Made by a program: the position numbers and the translations under genes. Below are positions 1-6,692 of a stretch of DNA of 26,681 nucleotides, piece by piece. How positions within the stretch are numbered: the first letter of the stretch is position 1; each line of letters starts with the position of its first letter. The notes beneath the pieces were generated by a model. The model made no database searches, was not told the origin of the DNA, and saw only the letters and a list, made by a program, of their open reading frames with translations. The DNA comes from Desulfobacteraceae bacterium (lineage in GTDB: Bacteria > Desulfobacterota > DSM-4660 > Desulfatiglandales > B25-G16): assembly GCA_030615565.1 (NCBI GenBank), contig JAUWZC010000005.1, forward strand, positions 1 to 26,681, read 5' to 3'.

Positions 1-2
1 TG

Positions 3-320
3 GTGATGAAAGGTATGGCGATCTGGGGACGGATGAAGGAGAAAGATGCTTATGATATCTATTACTGTTGCAAAAATTACCCGGGTGGTCTCACATCCTT
101 GGCTAAGGCAATAAAACCTCTGCTCAACAACAAGTTAGCAATCGAAGGTATAGGAAAGATTAAAGCAAAGTTTGCAACACTAGAAGGAATAGGGCCAAAC
201 TGGGTGGCAGACTTTCTTGAAATTTCAGATTTGGAAGAGAGAGCAAGGATTCAAAGGGAAGCTTTTGAGTTAACAAATGCCTTGATAGAGGAGCTTGGTA
301 TCGAGCCTTTTTCAGAGTGA
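3..320 (+). CDS. Nucleotidyltransferase, AbiEii/AbiGii-toxin-like (3' end only)
   Basis: This is the carboxy-terminal part of a gene whose start lies left of the window; the frame is open to the edge, so the GTG at position 3 is not taken as the true start. About 105 residues remain, against roughly 250-300 in the family. The stretch around residues 3-28, with the motif KEKDAYDIYYC followed by KNYPGG, is the conserved segment in the C-terminal half of AbiEii/DUF1814-type nucleotidyltransferases, which are often the toxin of type IV toxin-antitoxin or phage-defence loci. The catalytic part is off the window, so activity cannot be judged. It is the only convincing plus-strand gene here and is not part of the minus-strand operons. 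The family call rests on motif recognition by eye; function as a toxin is inference. Confidence 0.6.
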   Translation: MMKGMAIWGRMKEKDAYDIYYCCKNYPGGLTSLAKAIKPLLNNKLAIEGIGKIKAKFATLEGIGPNWVADFLEISDLEERARIQREAFELTNALIEELGIEPFSE

Positions 321-470
321 CCTTTTCCGGATCATTCTTGGACAAATGGAAATGTTTTGGAGGTCGTACTTTGATTTTTCATTTTATAACGAAAAGGGGT
401 AGCGACGAACTATAGGATAAGGATAAGGACATATTTCATTTTTTGTGATACAGAAATAATAGGGTGTTTG

Positions 471-494
471 TGAATGGGGTCATGAATGGGGTCA
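471..494. repeat. Perfect 12-bp tandem duplication
   Basis: TGAATGGGGTCA occurs twice back to back (471-482 and 483-494) with no spacer. GGGGTCA-type words often flank REP-associated or IS200-like transposases in environmental genomes (from memory, not checked), so this may be the footprint of a lost element. No transposase remains nearby. Confidence 0.6.
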
Positions 495-768
495 GGCAAT
501 TATAATAAGTAGTTGACTGAAAATCCTATTTTTAAAAAAAGTGCTTAGTAAAATGCGGGATCTGCCTTTGACATTGGGTAGAATAAATGATTGGCCTAAA
601 AAATCATTCGAGCCAATCATGGTAAATTTTCTGCCACGTTAGCCTTCTCATCATCAATCTTTAATCCTCAGAATTAACACCAACAACAAAACACTAAAAA
701 ACCATGGAATCGATTTCACAGGGATAGGTCTGTCTAAATCCAGAGAAATATTAATAGAGAAAGGAGGC

Positions 769-783
769 GAATGATTATCATTC
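769..783. promoter_or_regulatory. 15-bp perfect palindrome resembling the core of a Fur-type box
   Basis: GAATGAT-T-ATCATTC is a perfect 7-1-7 inverted repeat. Its central 13 bases match the AATGAT-n-ATCATT core of the 19-bp Fur consensus, but the outer GAT/ATC triplets are absent. It lies downstream of the zinc-protease operon, with no gene starting next to it, so a regulatory role is weakly supported and it may be another repeat remnant. Confidence 0.25.
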
Positions 784-860
784 ACATTAGTAACGAGGAT
801 AAAAGATAATCCTTGAAATAGATCAGCTGACAAACCAAAGTCTATCTATTCTCACAGAAA

Positions 861-1823
861 TTATTTGAGTCGATTAGACTTTATTCTCTTTAGACGCAGG
901 TTGACCCAGGCTGCCTCTTCCCCAAGATTCTTTTTTTCAAAGAACTCCTTCAGTTTTTCATACCTTTTAATTATATCAAATCCCCTGTTCCATTTTAGTT
1001 TCTTAAGACAAATGGGGCACAAGCGCAAAGGTCTGCGATCAGATTCCTCAAGTGAATTACTACCATTCATAGCACACTTATAGTATATACAATGGGCAAG
1101 TCCAAAGATGTGGCCTACTTCATGAGCCAGCACCTTGCAGCTCCTCCTAAGTTCAAGCTGAGAGCTATCCAATGATTCCTTTTGCCCCCAGAACTGGGGA
1201 AAATATCGTGCCATACTGTACACCCCTACCCTATTGGATAAGGAGGCCTGGCCAAATACGAAATTCCAATCCTCTCTTGGGTAGAGATCAGCCATGGTAA
1301 TAGCCAGATAACAGACCGCATCAGGCGGAATCCTTCCAGGCAAAAGCTTGTTGAGAAAATAAGCTGTCTTATATTGTTTAACGGGCCTCTCTTTCCAGGA
1401 GAAACGCCTAATCCTCTGCCATCCACTTTCAGGAAGGGGAAGGACTGGCTCAATCCTTGTTGGGAGATCAAACCATATCCCTGCAAACTCGGTTGCCCTG
1501 CTTATAATACCCTTTTCTCGTGGAGAAAATGGTCCAACTGGCTGAAATACAAGCACAGGTCGACTGGCCGTAGTTCTGACAGGATGGCTGGAAACATACT
1601 CCTCAAAGGATTGGCCGCCTTCATGAAAGTGATAAAGCCACTCCCCTACCTTTGGCTTTCCCATCTTTTGAAAATCAGGATCGTCCATCATATTTTCAGG
1701 CCATGTAATTGCAGGTATGGCAAAGATAAAAGTAATAAGAGCGACAAATATGATCAGCAAATAGGGCAAAGATTGAACTATTTTTATCAAGCTGACAGCC
1801 CTCTTAGAGTTCTTGAATCTCAA
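861..1823 (-). CDS. Archaemetzincin-like M54 zinc metallopeptidase, membrane-anchored
   Basis: 320-residue predicted zinc protease. Residues 234-272 hold the full archaemetzincin signature: HEVGHIFGLAHC (zinc ligands H234, H238, H244; general base E235), then C245-x4-C250, the Met-turn M252, and CPIC (C269/C272). These cysteines form the second, structural zinc site typical of family M54. Unlike the short soluble archaeal members (about 180-200 residues, from memory), this one has a basic N-terminus and one hydrophobic segment at about residues 17-38, predicting an N-terminal membrane anchor with the catalytic domain outside. The start is TTG; its last two bases overlap the TGA stop of the upstream methyltransferase (TTGA), which implies translational coupling, with AAAGG just upstream. 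Last gene of the four-gene operon. The fold call is firm; the substrate is unknown, as for most M54 enzymes. Confidence 0.85.
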   Translation of the reverse strand: MRFKNSKRAVSLIKIVQSLPYLLIIFVALITFIFAIPAITWPENMMDDPDFQKMGKPKVGEWLYHFHEGGQSFEEYVSSHPVRTTASRPVLVFQPVGPFSPREKGIISRATEFAGIWFDLPTRIEPVLPLPESGWQRIRRFSWKERPVKQYKTAYFLNKLLPGRIPPDAVCYLAITMADLYPREDWNFVFGQASLSNRVGVYSMARYFPQFWGQKESLDSSQLELRRSCKVLAHEVGHIFGLAHCIYYKCAMNGSNSLEESDRRPLRLCPICLKKLKWNRGFDIIKRYEKLKEFFEKKNLGEEAAWVNLRLKRIKSNRLK

Positions 1824-2596
1824 GGCCTTTGCGCGGTTACGATCATTCTATTGGTCATGCAGCCATAATCAGCGTTTTCTCTATGGGAGACAAAATCCTT
1901 TTGGATGGTGATGGAAGAAAAACCCACTGAACTTAAAAGTTCAGAGATCTTCTTTGCACTATAGAGGCGAGTACAATATTTCTCATCTCGAATCAAACCT
2001 TTTATTTTAGAAATGACTATCTCCCGGCCGAATATAACATCCTTTTTCAGTGTTCTCTGACGGCATACCACAATCTCTTCATTTGCTTCATGCCAGGATT
2101 TAGGGGAAAAATTCTTTAATATATATTCTTTATTTGGCAGATCCAAAAGGAGGGAACCGCCAGGCATAAGTAATCGAAATGCTTCGCAAAGGATTTTCTT
2201 ATCCTCCTTCTCATCAAGAAAATAGCCGAAGGAATTGGCCATGATAATGATGAATCGGTACCTTTGATCTGGCAGGCCCGTATCCCGAGCGTCTCTTTGG
2301 ATAAATATAGTCTTTAGGCCTTCTCTCTGGGCACTTTCCCTTCCCAGATCGATCAAAAAACTAGAATAATCCAAAACTGTCACATCCTTGAAGCCTCTCC
2401 TGGAAAACTCCAGTGAGTGACGCCCCTGTCCTCCACAGAGATCTAGTATAGGCGAGGACTTTTCTAACCCAAGTACTTGCTCAAGGAAATCCACTTCCCG
2501 ACAGGTCAACTCATTGTCACAAACAGATCGTGCATCAGTTAGTATATAAGTTTCATCGAAGAGCGCCTTCCACCAGTCAGGATTAATCTTTACCAT
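1820..2596 (-). CDS. Class I SAM-dependent methyltransferase
   Basis: 258-residue cytoplasmic methyltransferase. SAM-binding motif I is at about residues 49-58 (PILDLCGGQG, followed by RHS), motif II ends in LDYS, and the later GYF-LDE and LLMPGGSLLLDLPN segments are the usual motif IV to post-motif III region of UbiE/Tam-like class I enzymes. The substrate cannot be read from the sequence. It starts 3 bases after the stop of the ATP-grasp-like gene and overlaps the following metzincin gene, so the three must be co-translated. GAGG lies upstream of the ATG inside the end of the previous gene. By context it may methylate a product or precursor of the neighbouring ligase, but that is inference. 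Confidence 0.88.
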   Translation of the reverse strand: MVKINPDWWKALFDETYILTDARSVCDNELTCREVDFLEQVLGLEKSSPILDLCGGQGRHSLEFSRRGFKDVTVLDYSSFLIDLGRESAQREGLKTIFIQRDARDTGLPDQRYRFIIIMANSFGYFLDEKEDKKILCEAFRLLMPGGSLLLDLPNKEYILKNFSPKSWHEANEEIVVCRQRTLKKDVIFGREIVISKIKGLIRDEKYCTRLYSAKKISELLSSVGFSSITIQKDFVSHRENADYGCMTNRMIVTAQRP

Positions 2597-2599
2597 TCC

Positions 2600-3997
2600 C
2601 TATTCCTCATTCATCAAGTCTGCCCCAAAGCTGAAAAGCCCATCGCTAACCATCAGGGCCGGGTTACCTCTCCAGGGTTGACTTAGAGCCAATTCTTTCT
2701 CCTCCTCCTCAATCCCAACAACATTGTCCAGTTGACCCTTCCTCCAGAGTTCCTCCAGTTTAATGGCATCCTGCCAGAGGTTATTGGCATAGTGCCTAAT
2801 GTCCTTTAGGTGATCAATCGTCAATATTCTAGGCCTAAACAGAATCTTAATTGGACCCAAAAGATAGGTGAAGCCCATTTCAATAGCCTTCTGGTTAATC
2901 TCCTCTTGGATCTGCACAAAGGCCTTATAGCCCATTTTCAACAAGGCTTGGTTAATCTTGTCCACAGCAGCTCGAGGAGTTATATCACTCTTTAAAATAG
3001 CAATAGGCTGGATTCCTCCGCCTGAGCCAACATTAGTAGGAACACCCCCAAAGCGAGCTAAAAATCCCTGAAGCCCCTCATCGGTGATGAAACAGCGGAA
3101 ATCGGTTTGCCATTCTTGAAGAGAAAGACTCCTCTCTTCCTCAAGAGGCCAGGTACTCCGCTCTGACCAAAGTGGTAAAGGAATAAGCTCTTGGATTATG
3201 TAATCTTTGGCATCCAAGACAGTTTGTATATATTTTTTCTTATTCTCCGTTTCGTTTCTTCCAATAAATATCCCGTGGCCTGAGTAACCGTGTGCTGGTT
3301 TTAGCACCACATCCTCCCAATGCCTTTCTGTCCATGTAACCAAATCCTCGATAGGTTCTCCTTGGGGACCAGTTGTGGAACGGGAATAAAATTGGCGGGT
3401 CCAGGGAGTATGTTCTATAGTGCTCTTGCTTAATATGTGCTTATATTTTTCTGTGATCACTTCAAACAGTCCTTTTGCTCCCAGGGGCTCCATACCCCTG
3501 GGATTGACCAGAATACCCTGTTTGATCGCCTCTTTGATGGGTTCTATGTCTTCTTCTTGAGCCATTTTCAACAAGGTATTGGAGTTAAAATCCATAAAAA
3601 TTACCGTGACTTCCTCTCCCTTGCAATATACCTTCTCTTTTTTTAAGGAGAGATGTCTGGGGGAAGCCAGAGAGGCCTTAACACTTTCTAGAGTGTTCAG
3701 GTAATTGACAAAGTTTTTATTTTCCAGGACAATATCAAGAGTCTCAGCTTCGGCCAGAAGTATTACATTTACTGGATTTTTACCATGACCCCTCTCATGG
3801 GCCCTCAATATCATCTTGGCAAATCCAGGTACTGCATTAATCTGGGCGTGTTCAAAATCAATATCAACTCCCACCTCAATATTTTCCACAATTAAGCCCC
3901 ATGCCATTTTCCCCAACAATTGGGCAATGCGCTGATATTCCCACCCCCCCGGGCTTCCCATGTTAAACTCTCCATGATAGCCTTTAACAGTTTTCAT
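2600..3997 (-). CDS. Circularly-permuted-ATP-grasp-like carboxylate-amine ligase, unknown substrate
   Basis: 465 residues, no signal peptide. Two features point to an ATP-grasp fold of the glutathionylspermidine-synthase/DUF404-407 kind: the segment FMDFN...GILVNPRG...GAKGLFEVI (about residues 134-185), which resembles the loop and K-glycine region preceding the ATP site, and VVLKPAHGYSGHG (about 230-242, lysine K233), which matches the LKP-dGy-G-G nucleotide-binding strand of these ligases. Further conserved-looking parts are the TDFRCFI strand and the glycine-rich TNVGSGGGIQP loop. Such enzymes make amide bonds to amino acids, peptides or polyamines with ATP; the substrate here cannot be inferred. 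It begins 42 bases after the DUF885 gene, with GGAG seven bases before the ATG, and ends 3 bases before the methyltransferase. I do not recognise the exact family. A distant homology search or structure prediction would settle the fold. Confidence 0.65.
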   Translation of the reverse strand: MKTVKGYHGEFNMGSPGGWEYQRIAQLLGKMAWGLIVENIEVGVDIDFEHAQINAVPGFAKMILRAHERGHGKNPVNVILLAEAETLDIVLENKNFVNYLNTLESVKASLASPRHLSLKKEKVYCKGEEVTVIFMDFNSNTLLKMAQEEDIEPIKEAIKQGILVNPRGMEPLGAKGLFEVITEKYKHILSKSTIEHTPWTRQFYSRSTTGPQGEPIEDLVTWTERHWEDVVLKPAHGYSGHGIFIGRNETENKKKYIQTVLDAKDYIIQELIPLPLWSERSTWPLEEERSLSLQEWQTDFRCFITDEGLQGFLARFGGVPTNVGSGGGIQPIAILKSDITPRAAVDKINQALLKMGYKAFVQIQEEINQKAIEMGFTYLLGPIKILFRPRILTIDHLKDIRHYANNLWQDAIKLEELWRKGQLDNVVGIEEEEKELALSQPWRGNPALMVSDGLFSFGADLMNEE

Positions 3998-4039
3998 TAA
4001 TGTCTCCAGTATGTGACATAATCTAATGGCGGTTAAATC

Positions 4040-5701
4040 TCAATTTTTTTCTCTCTGTGCCTTTAATCTCTTTTCCACAAGATGGAAGGGAATCTGACCT
4101 CCACCAAGTAGAGCATCATGGAAGGTTTTTAGCGCCAACTGGGAAGAAAATTGTCTCCGCAACCTGAGAATCTCATGTGTCCCCATAGAATAGCATGATT
4201 GATATCCAGGTGTGAGGGCAAAACGGCAGATCTGACGTTGAGCCCTCTTGGAAGAAAACCCAAGAAGTTCGATCTTTTTGGCTCCTTGGGCTAAGGTGAT
4301 TTTACCATTTTGGAGCTCTATATCCAGTATAGCTCGCAGATCGCGCCAGAGTTGGCGTTTAAGTTGAATAAGCTTCTGACGTGGATCCTTTATGTACCCC
4401 AGTTCATCAAGAAGTTGCTCCGAATAACAGGCCCATCCCTCGTAAAAGAGAGGTGATTCTATCTGGCGGCGGATCGGGTTGGAATGATGGATTCGTAGAT
4501 GATCCAATATATGGTGGCCCGGATAAGTCTCATGGGCTGATAGATAGGGACAATGAGCAGAGATCAGTTCCAAATCATCTTTCCCTGGGGTTATATAGAA
4601 TATACCATGGCCTTTGCTTTTACCGGTTAGAGGGGGTCTGTATGAGGCTGTTGCCCTGAGGGACCATAGATAAGATGGTGTTTGGAGGACAATAACATTC
4701 TCTTTAGATGGAATGGTAATGATGTCATGCGAGTAAAAGAAACGGCGGAGATTTTCTATTTCCTTTTGATATAATTGCATAAGCTCTAACGGGGATGATA
4801 TGGAAGGATACTGTTCATATATGATCTGGTGCCAATTTTTGGAGCTGTCTATTTTTCTGGCCAAAGAAAGAAGCTTCTCTTGAGTATTTTGATAAGCTTC
4901 TTGAGCCATCTCTAAAATTTCACTGGGAGATTTAGGATAACCCAGACTGACAGTAAAAATTTTCTTGAGGCTATCCTCTCTCATAGAAAATGACTCCGTG
5001 GAGGGTAGGTGAAGCAAATCCAACTTGAATCGTTCCCACGCCTCCAATACCTTTTTTATTTTTATAAAAAGGCCTTTATCCTCTCCCATCTTTTCCTCAA
5101 TAAAGGCCCGGATATCTCGATTGTAAAAGTCGAATGCATCTTGAGCCATATTAAGAGCAACCTGGAGTGAAATTTCAGAAAGGGAACGGAGATTTTTAAT
5201 GGCCAAACTCAGAAAGGAGGGGATTTGGTTAAAAAGAGTGGATAGATCTGCTTTTATTTTGTTGAGTGAACCATATCTTTGAGAAATCACCTGATCCGTT
5301 GCAAAGAGAGGGATTTTAACATAAATAGTTGGATCACTTTGCCAGGCCTTTGCATCTTCAAACTCCCTGATAAAGCTTTCCATGCTTTGCTTGAGGAAGA
5401 GGCGATCTATTTCTTTCTCCAGGCTAGCTTGTGCTTCAGGTGAAATTTCACTCAAAAGGTTTTGCACATATCGAATATGCTCCTGAATCTTCTCTGGGGA
5501 TAGATCATCCAATTTGTTTAGATTCTGAATGGCAGCCTCGGAGCGAGGAAGGAAATAGAATTCATCATTAGCGCACTGCTGGGGTAGATGACAGCCAAGA
5601 TAATTAAAGTAGTCCCGGGCTATCTGATCCAGTAATCTCTTTTTCTTGTATCCCTTATCCATAAAAAGTGTTGAAGGCATGAGGAGACCCTTGAATAACA
5701 T
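4040..5701 (-). CDS. DUF885 family zinc metallopeptidase
   Basis: 553 residues, mostly helical, no signal peptide or membrane segment, so probably cytoplasmic. The defining motif HETYPGHH lies at residues 390-397 (H390, E391, H396/H397), followed at 421 by the EGWACYSE segment, whose E421 is the expected third zinc ligand. This is the DUF885 arrangement (HExxPGHH plus E-GWA-Y), related to the helical M2/M3/M32-type carboxypeptidases. First gene of a four-gene operon with an ATP-grasp-like ligase, a methyltransferase and an M54 protease. Two ATG codons compete: 5701 (weak GTGAG upstream) and 5680 (AAGGG seven bases upstream); the outer one is given, but the inner may be the real start. Family members are annotated as hydrolases or peptidases of mostly unknown specificity. 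Its role with the ligase (trimming, recycling or maturation) is inference. Confidence 0.87.
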   Translation of the reverse strand: MLFKGLLMPSTLFMDKGYKKKRLLDQIARDYFNYLGCHLPQQCANDEFYFLPRSEAAIQNLNKLDDLSPEKIQEHIRYVQNLLSEISPEAQASLEKEIDRLFLKQSMESFIREFEDAKAWQSDPTIYVKIPLFATDQVISQRYGSLNKIKADLSTLFNQIPSFLSLAIKNLRSLSEISLQVALNMAQDAFDFYNRDIRAFIEEKMGEDKGLFIKIKKVLEAWERFKLDLLHLPSTESFSMREDSLKKIFTVSLGYPKSPSEILEMAQEAYQNTQEKLLSLARKIDSSKNWHQIIYEQYPSISSPLELMQLYQKEIENLRRFFYSHDIITIPSKENVIVLQTPSYLWSLRATASYRPPLTGKSKGHGIFYITPGKDDLELISAHCPYLSAHETYPGHHILDHLRIHHSNPIRRQIESPLFYEGWACYSEQLLDELGYIKDPRQKLIQLKRQLWRDLRAILDIELQNGKITLAQGAKKIELLGFSSKRAQRQICRFALTPGYQSCYSMGTHEILRLRRQFSSQLALKTFHDALLGGGQIPFHLVEKRLKAQREKN

Positions 5702-5718
5702 ATAAATATTCTCACTGA

Positions 5719-5752
5719 AAAGGCAGGGCCTTTTAAAAGAAGTCCTGCCTTT
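5719..5752 (-). terminator. Hairpin in the leader of the DUF885 operon (attenuator or terminator-like)
   Basis: Perfect 9-bp arms, AAAGGCAGG (5719-5727) and CCTGCCTTT (5744-5752), enclose a 16-base loop that itself contains TTTTAAAA. Read on the minus strand the stem is followed by TTTTC, a short U-run, about 20 bases before the first gene of the operon. It could be a partial terminator between a small upstream ORF and the operon, an attenuator, or simply a repeat. Confidence 0.45.
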
Positions 5753-5793
5753 GGTGTCTATAACTCAAAATGTTCCTTTCTGCTTTTGGTCAG

Positions 5794-5868
5794 CTATTTA
5801 CTTTGTGCTTGCACACTGGGTATCCAAGGTAGGTTTTTCATGATGGGAATTGAGTCTTTTCCGGCCAT
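5794..5868 (-). CDS. Possible 24-residue small ORF upstream of the DUF885 operon
   Basis: An ATG at 5868 with AGGAG six bases upstream opens a 24-codon frame that ends in TAG at 5794. The peptide begins MAGKDSIPIM, has LPW in the middle and ends SVQAQSK. It has no cysteines, no signal-like segment and no family I recognise. A second frame over the same bases (5890-5798, 30 codons) has no ribosome-binding site, so the region could as well be non-coding or the wreck of a larger gene. The interest is its place: directly ahead of a hairpin and of a ligase/methyltransferase/protease operon, as with a leader peptide or modified-peptide precursor. Conservation in relatives would be needed to accept it as a gene. 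Confidence 0.2.
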   Translation of the reverse strand: MAGKDSIPIMKNLPWIPSVQAQSK

Positions 5869-5949
5869 TCCACTCTCCTATAATTTTCATTTAGACTGGA
5901 TTGTATGATATATTTCTGTATTAAAATCAATGTTATTAACTCAGGTAAT

Positions 5950-6000
5950 TATCTCACCGCAGAGCCGCAGAAGTCGCTGAGTTTAATTATAAGTGAGATA
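5950..6000. repeat. Inverted repeat with CGCAGAG-type core
   Basis: Perfect 8-bp arms TATCTCAC (5950-5957) and GTGAGATA (5993-6000) enclose a core with ACCGCAGAG and CCGCAGAAG words. This style of intergenic repeat is common in environmental genomes (from memory) and resembles the CGCAGAT element at 15744-15823. It lies in the 355-base gap between the toxin gene and the DUF885 operon. Confidence 0.5.
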
Positions 6001-6056
6001 GAAGGAGGAGAGAAAGGACAGATAAGTCTGCACCATAAGAAGCCAATAAACGTATT

Positions 6057-6347
6057 TTATCCTGATTTAAGATATCTCTTTAAATCACGGTAAAAGTTTT
6101 CATGTCCCCCAATAGCCAGAAAAATGACTTCCCTTGCTCTCTCATCAACTTTATAAGCAAGAAGGTATACCTCTCCCAGCAAGCTAAATTTTTTATTAAA
6201 GACTTCTTTCAGATCCCCTTTCTTTCTTTCACCAGAATAAGGATTCAAGGCTATTTCATCCTCGATAAGATTGATCTGGTTTCTTAAGGGGAAAGGGAGT
6301 TTCGTTTTTATGCGATTATATTTCTTAAAGGCTGATTGACGATACAA
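6057..6347 (-). CDS. RelE/ParE-family toxin
   Basis: 96-residue toxin of a type II toxin-antitoxin pair. The C-terminal part, LLAYKVDERAREVIFLAIG followed by GHENFYRDLKRYL, is the conserved beta-sheet and C-terminal helix of RelE/ParE superfamily toxins; the basic N-terminal helices fit too. RelE members cut mRNA on the ribosome and ParE members poison gyrase; the sequence alone does not decide which. The start is TTG at 6347, with AAGGG eight bases upstream, four bases after the antitoxin stop, so the pair is co-translated in the usual antitoxin-first order. Length is normal and there is no sign of decay, so the locus may be active. Confidence 0.85.
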   Translation of the reverse strand: MYRQSAFKKYNRIKTKLPFPLRNQINLIEDEIALNPYSGERKKGDLKEVFNKKFSLLGEVYLLAYKVDERAREVIFLAIGGHENFYRDLKRYLKSG

Positions 6348-6351
6348 TTAT

Positions 6352-6573
6352 TTAACCCTTCCAGACAGGCTCTTTCTCTCCTGCCCTGAGCCCTGAGATT
6401 GCTTCCTTGATATCAGCCACAAATGTTGGATGTAATTGCTCTTTCATTTTCACCCACTCACGTAAAGCCATCTCTATCTGTCTGTTTAAAGAGCGCTCCT
6501 CATCCCTTGCTATTGTAGCAAATATTTTCCGCAATTCACTATCAATCCTGAGGGTTAGGCTTTCTTTAGGCAT
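6352..6573 (-). CDS. Ribbon-helix-helix (Arc/CopG-like) antitoxin
   Basis: 73-residue DNA-binding antitoxin. The N-terminal segment SLTLRIDSELRK (strand), then ARDEERSLNRQIEMAL (two helices), is a ribbon-helix-helix domain of the Arc/CopG kind, and the acidic, loosely structured C-terminus is the likely toxin-wrapping tail. The start at 6573 is preferred over an in-frame ATG at 6627 because GGGAGG lies eight bases before it, and because a promoter-like pair at 6595-6623 would place the transcription start downstream of 6627. It precedes the toxin by four bases. RHH antitoxins normally repress their own promoter; the operator was not identified with confidence, though TTGC-tt-GCAA next to the -35 is a candidate. 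Confidence 0.83.
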   Translation of the reverse strand: MPKESLTLRIDSELRKIFATIARDEERSLNRQIEMALREWVKMKEQLHPTFVADIKEAISGLRAGEKEPVWKG

Positions 6574-6594
6574 ATCTTTCACCTCCCAGTTATT

Positions 6595-6623
6595 CATATA
6601 CAATAATATTGAAGCATTTGCAA
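6595..6623 (-). promoter_or_regulatory. Promoter-like sequence of the toxin-antitoxin pair
   Basis: On the minus strand, TTGCAA (6623-6618) is followed after 17 bases by TATATG (6600-6595), each matching four of six sigma-70 consensus positions. It lies 22 bases upstream of the chosen antitoxin ATG and downstream of the radical SAM stop, consistent with independent expression and autorepression of the pair. Confidence 0.4.
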
Positions 6624-6692
6624 GCAATGAAAGGTAAAAAGCATATGGTTTCTAAGATAACTTTTAATGCTTACAAAATATAAAGAGAAGTG

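Larger units (their letters stand above)
321..860. other. Gene-free stretch with repeat remnants
   Basis: No coding region is supported over about 540 bases. It contains a perfect 12-bp tandem duplication (471-494), an 8-bp inverted repeat ATGATTGG (587-594) / CCAATCAT (613-620), and a 15-bp palindrome centred at 776. A strong Shine-Dalgarno-like AAAGGAGG (760-767) precedes an ATG at 771, but the frame closes after 12 codons. The segment separates two converging genes and looks like decayed mobile or repeat DNA. No clear rho-independent terminator was seen for either flanking gene. Confidence 0.5.

Noticed and set aside
760..806. 12-codon ORF after a strong AAAGGAGG site
   Set aside because: Too short and overlaps the 15-bp palindrome; no sign of a real gene.
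1374..1868. 164-codon plus-strand ORF antisense to the archaemetzincin gene
   Set aside because: Opposite strand carries the complete M54 zinc motif; the ORF has no recognisable domain.
5798..5890. 30-codon minus-strand frame overlapping the 24-codon small ORF
   Set aside because: No ribosome-binding site before its ATG; the overlapping shorter frame has one. Neither frame is recognisable.
5905..6093. 62-codon plus-strand ORF between the toxin gene and the DUF885 operon
   Set aside because: It runs through the CGCAGAG inverted repeat and into the antisense of the toxin gene, has no ribosome-binding site before its ATG and resembles no family.
6636..6672. Terminator-like AAGCAT/ATGCTTTTT stem after the radical SAM gene (minus strand)
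   Set aside because: Only six weak, AT-rich base pairs around a 22-base loop; too unstable to call a terminator.
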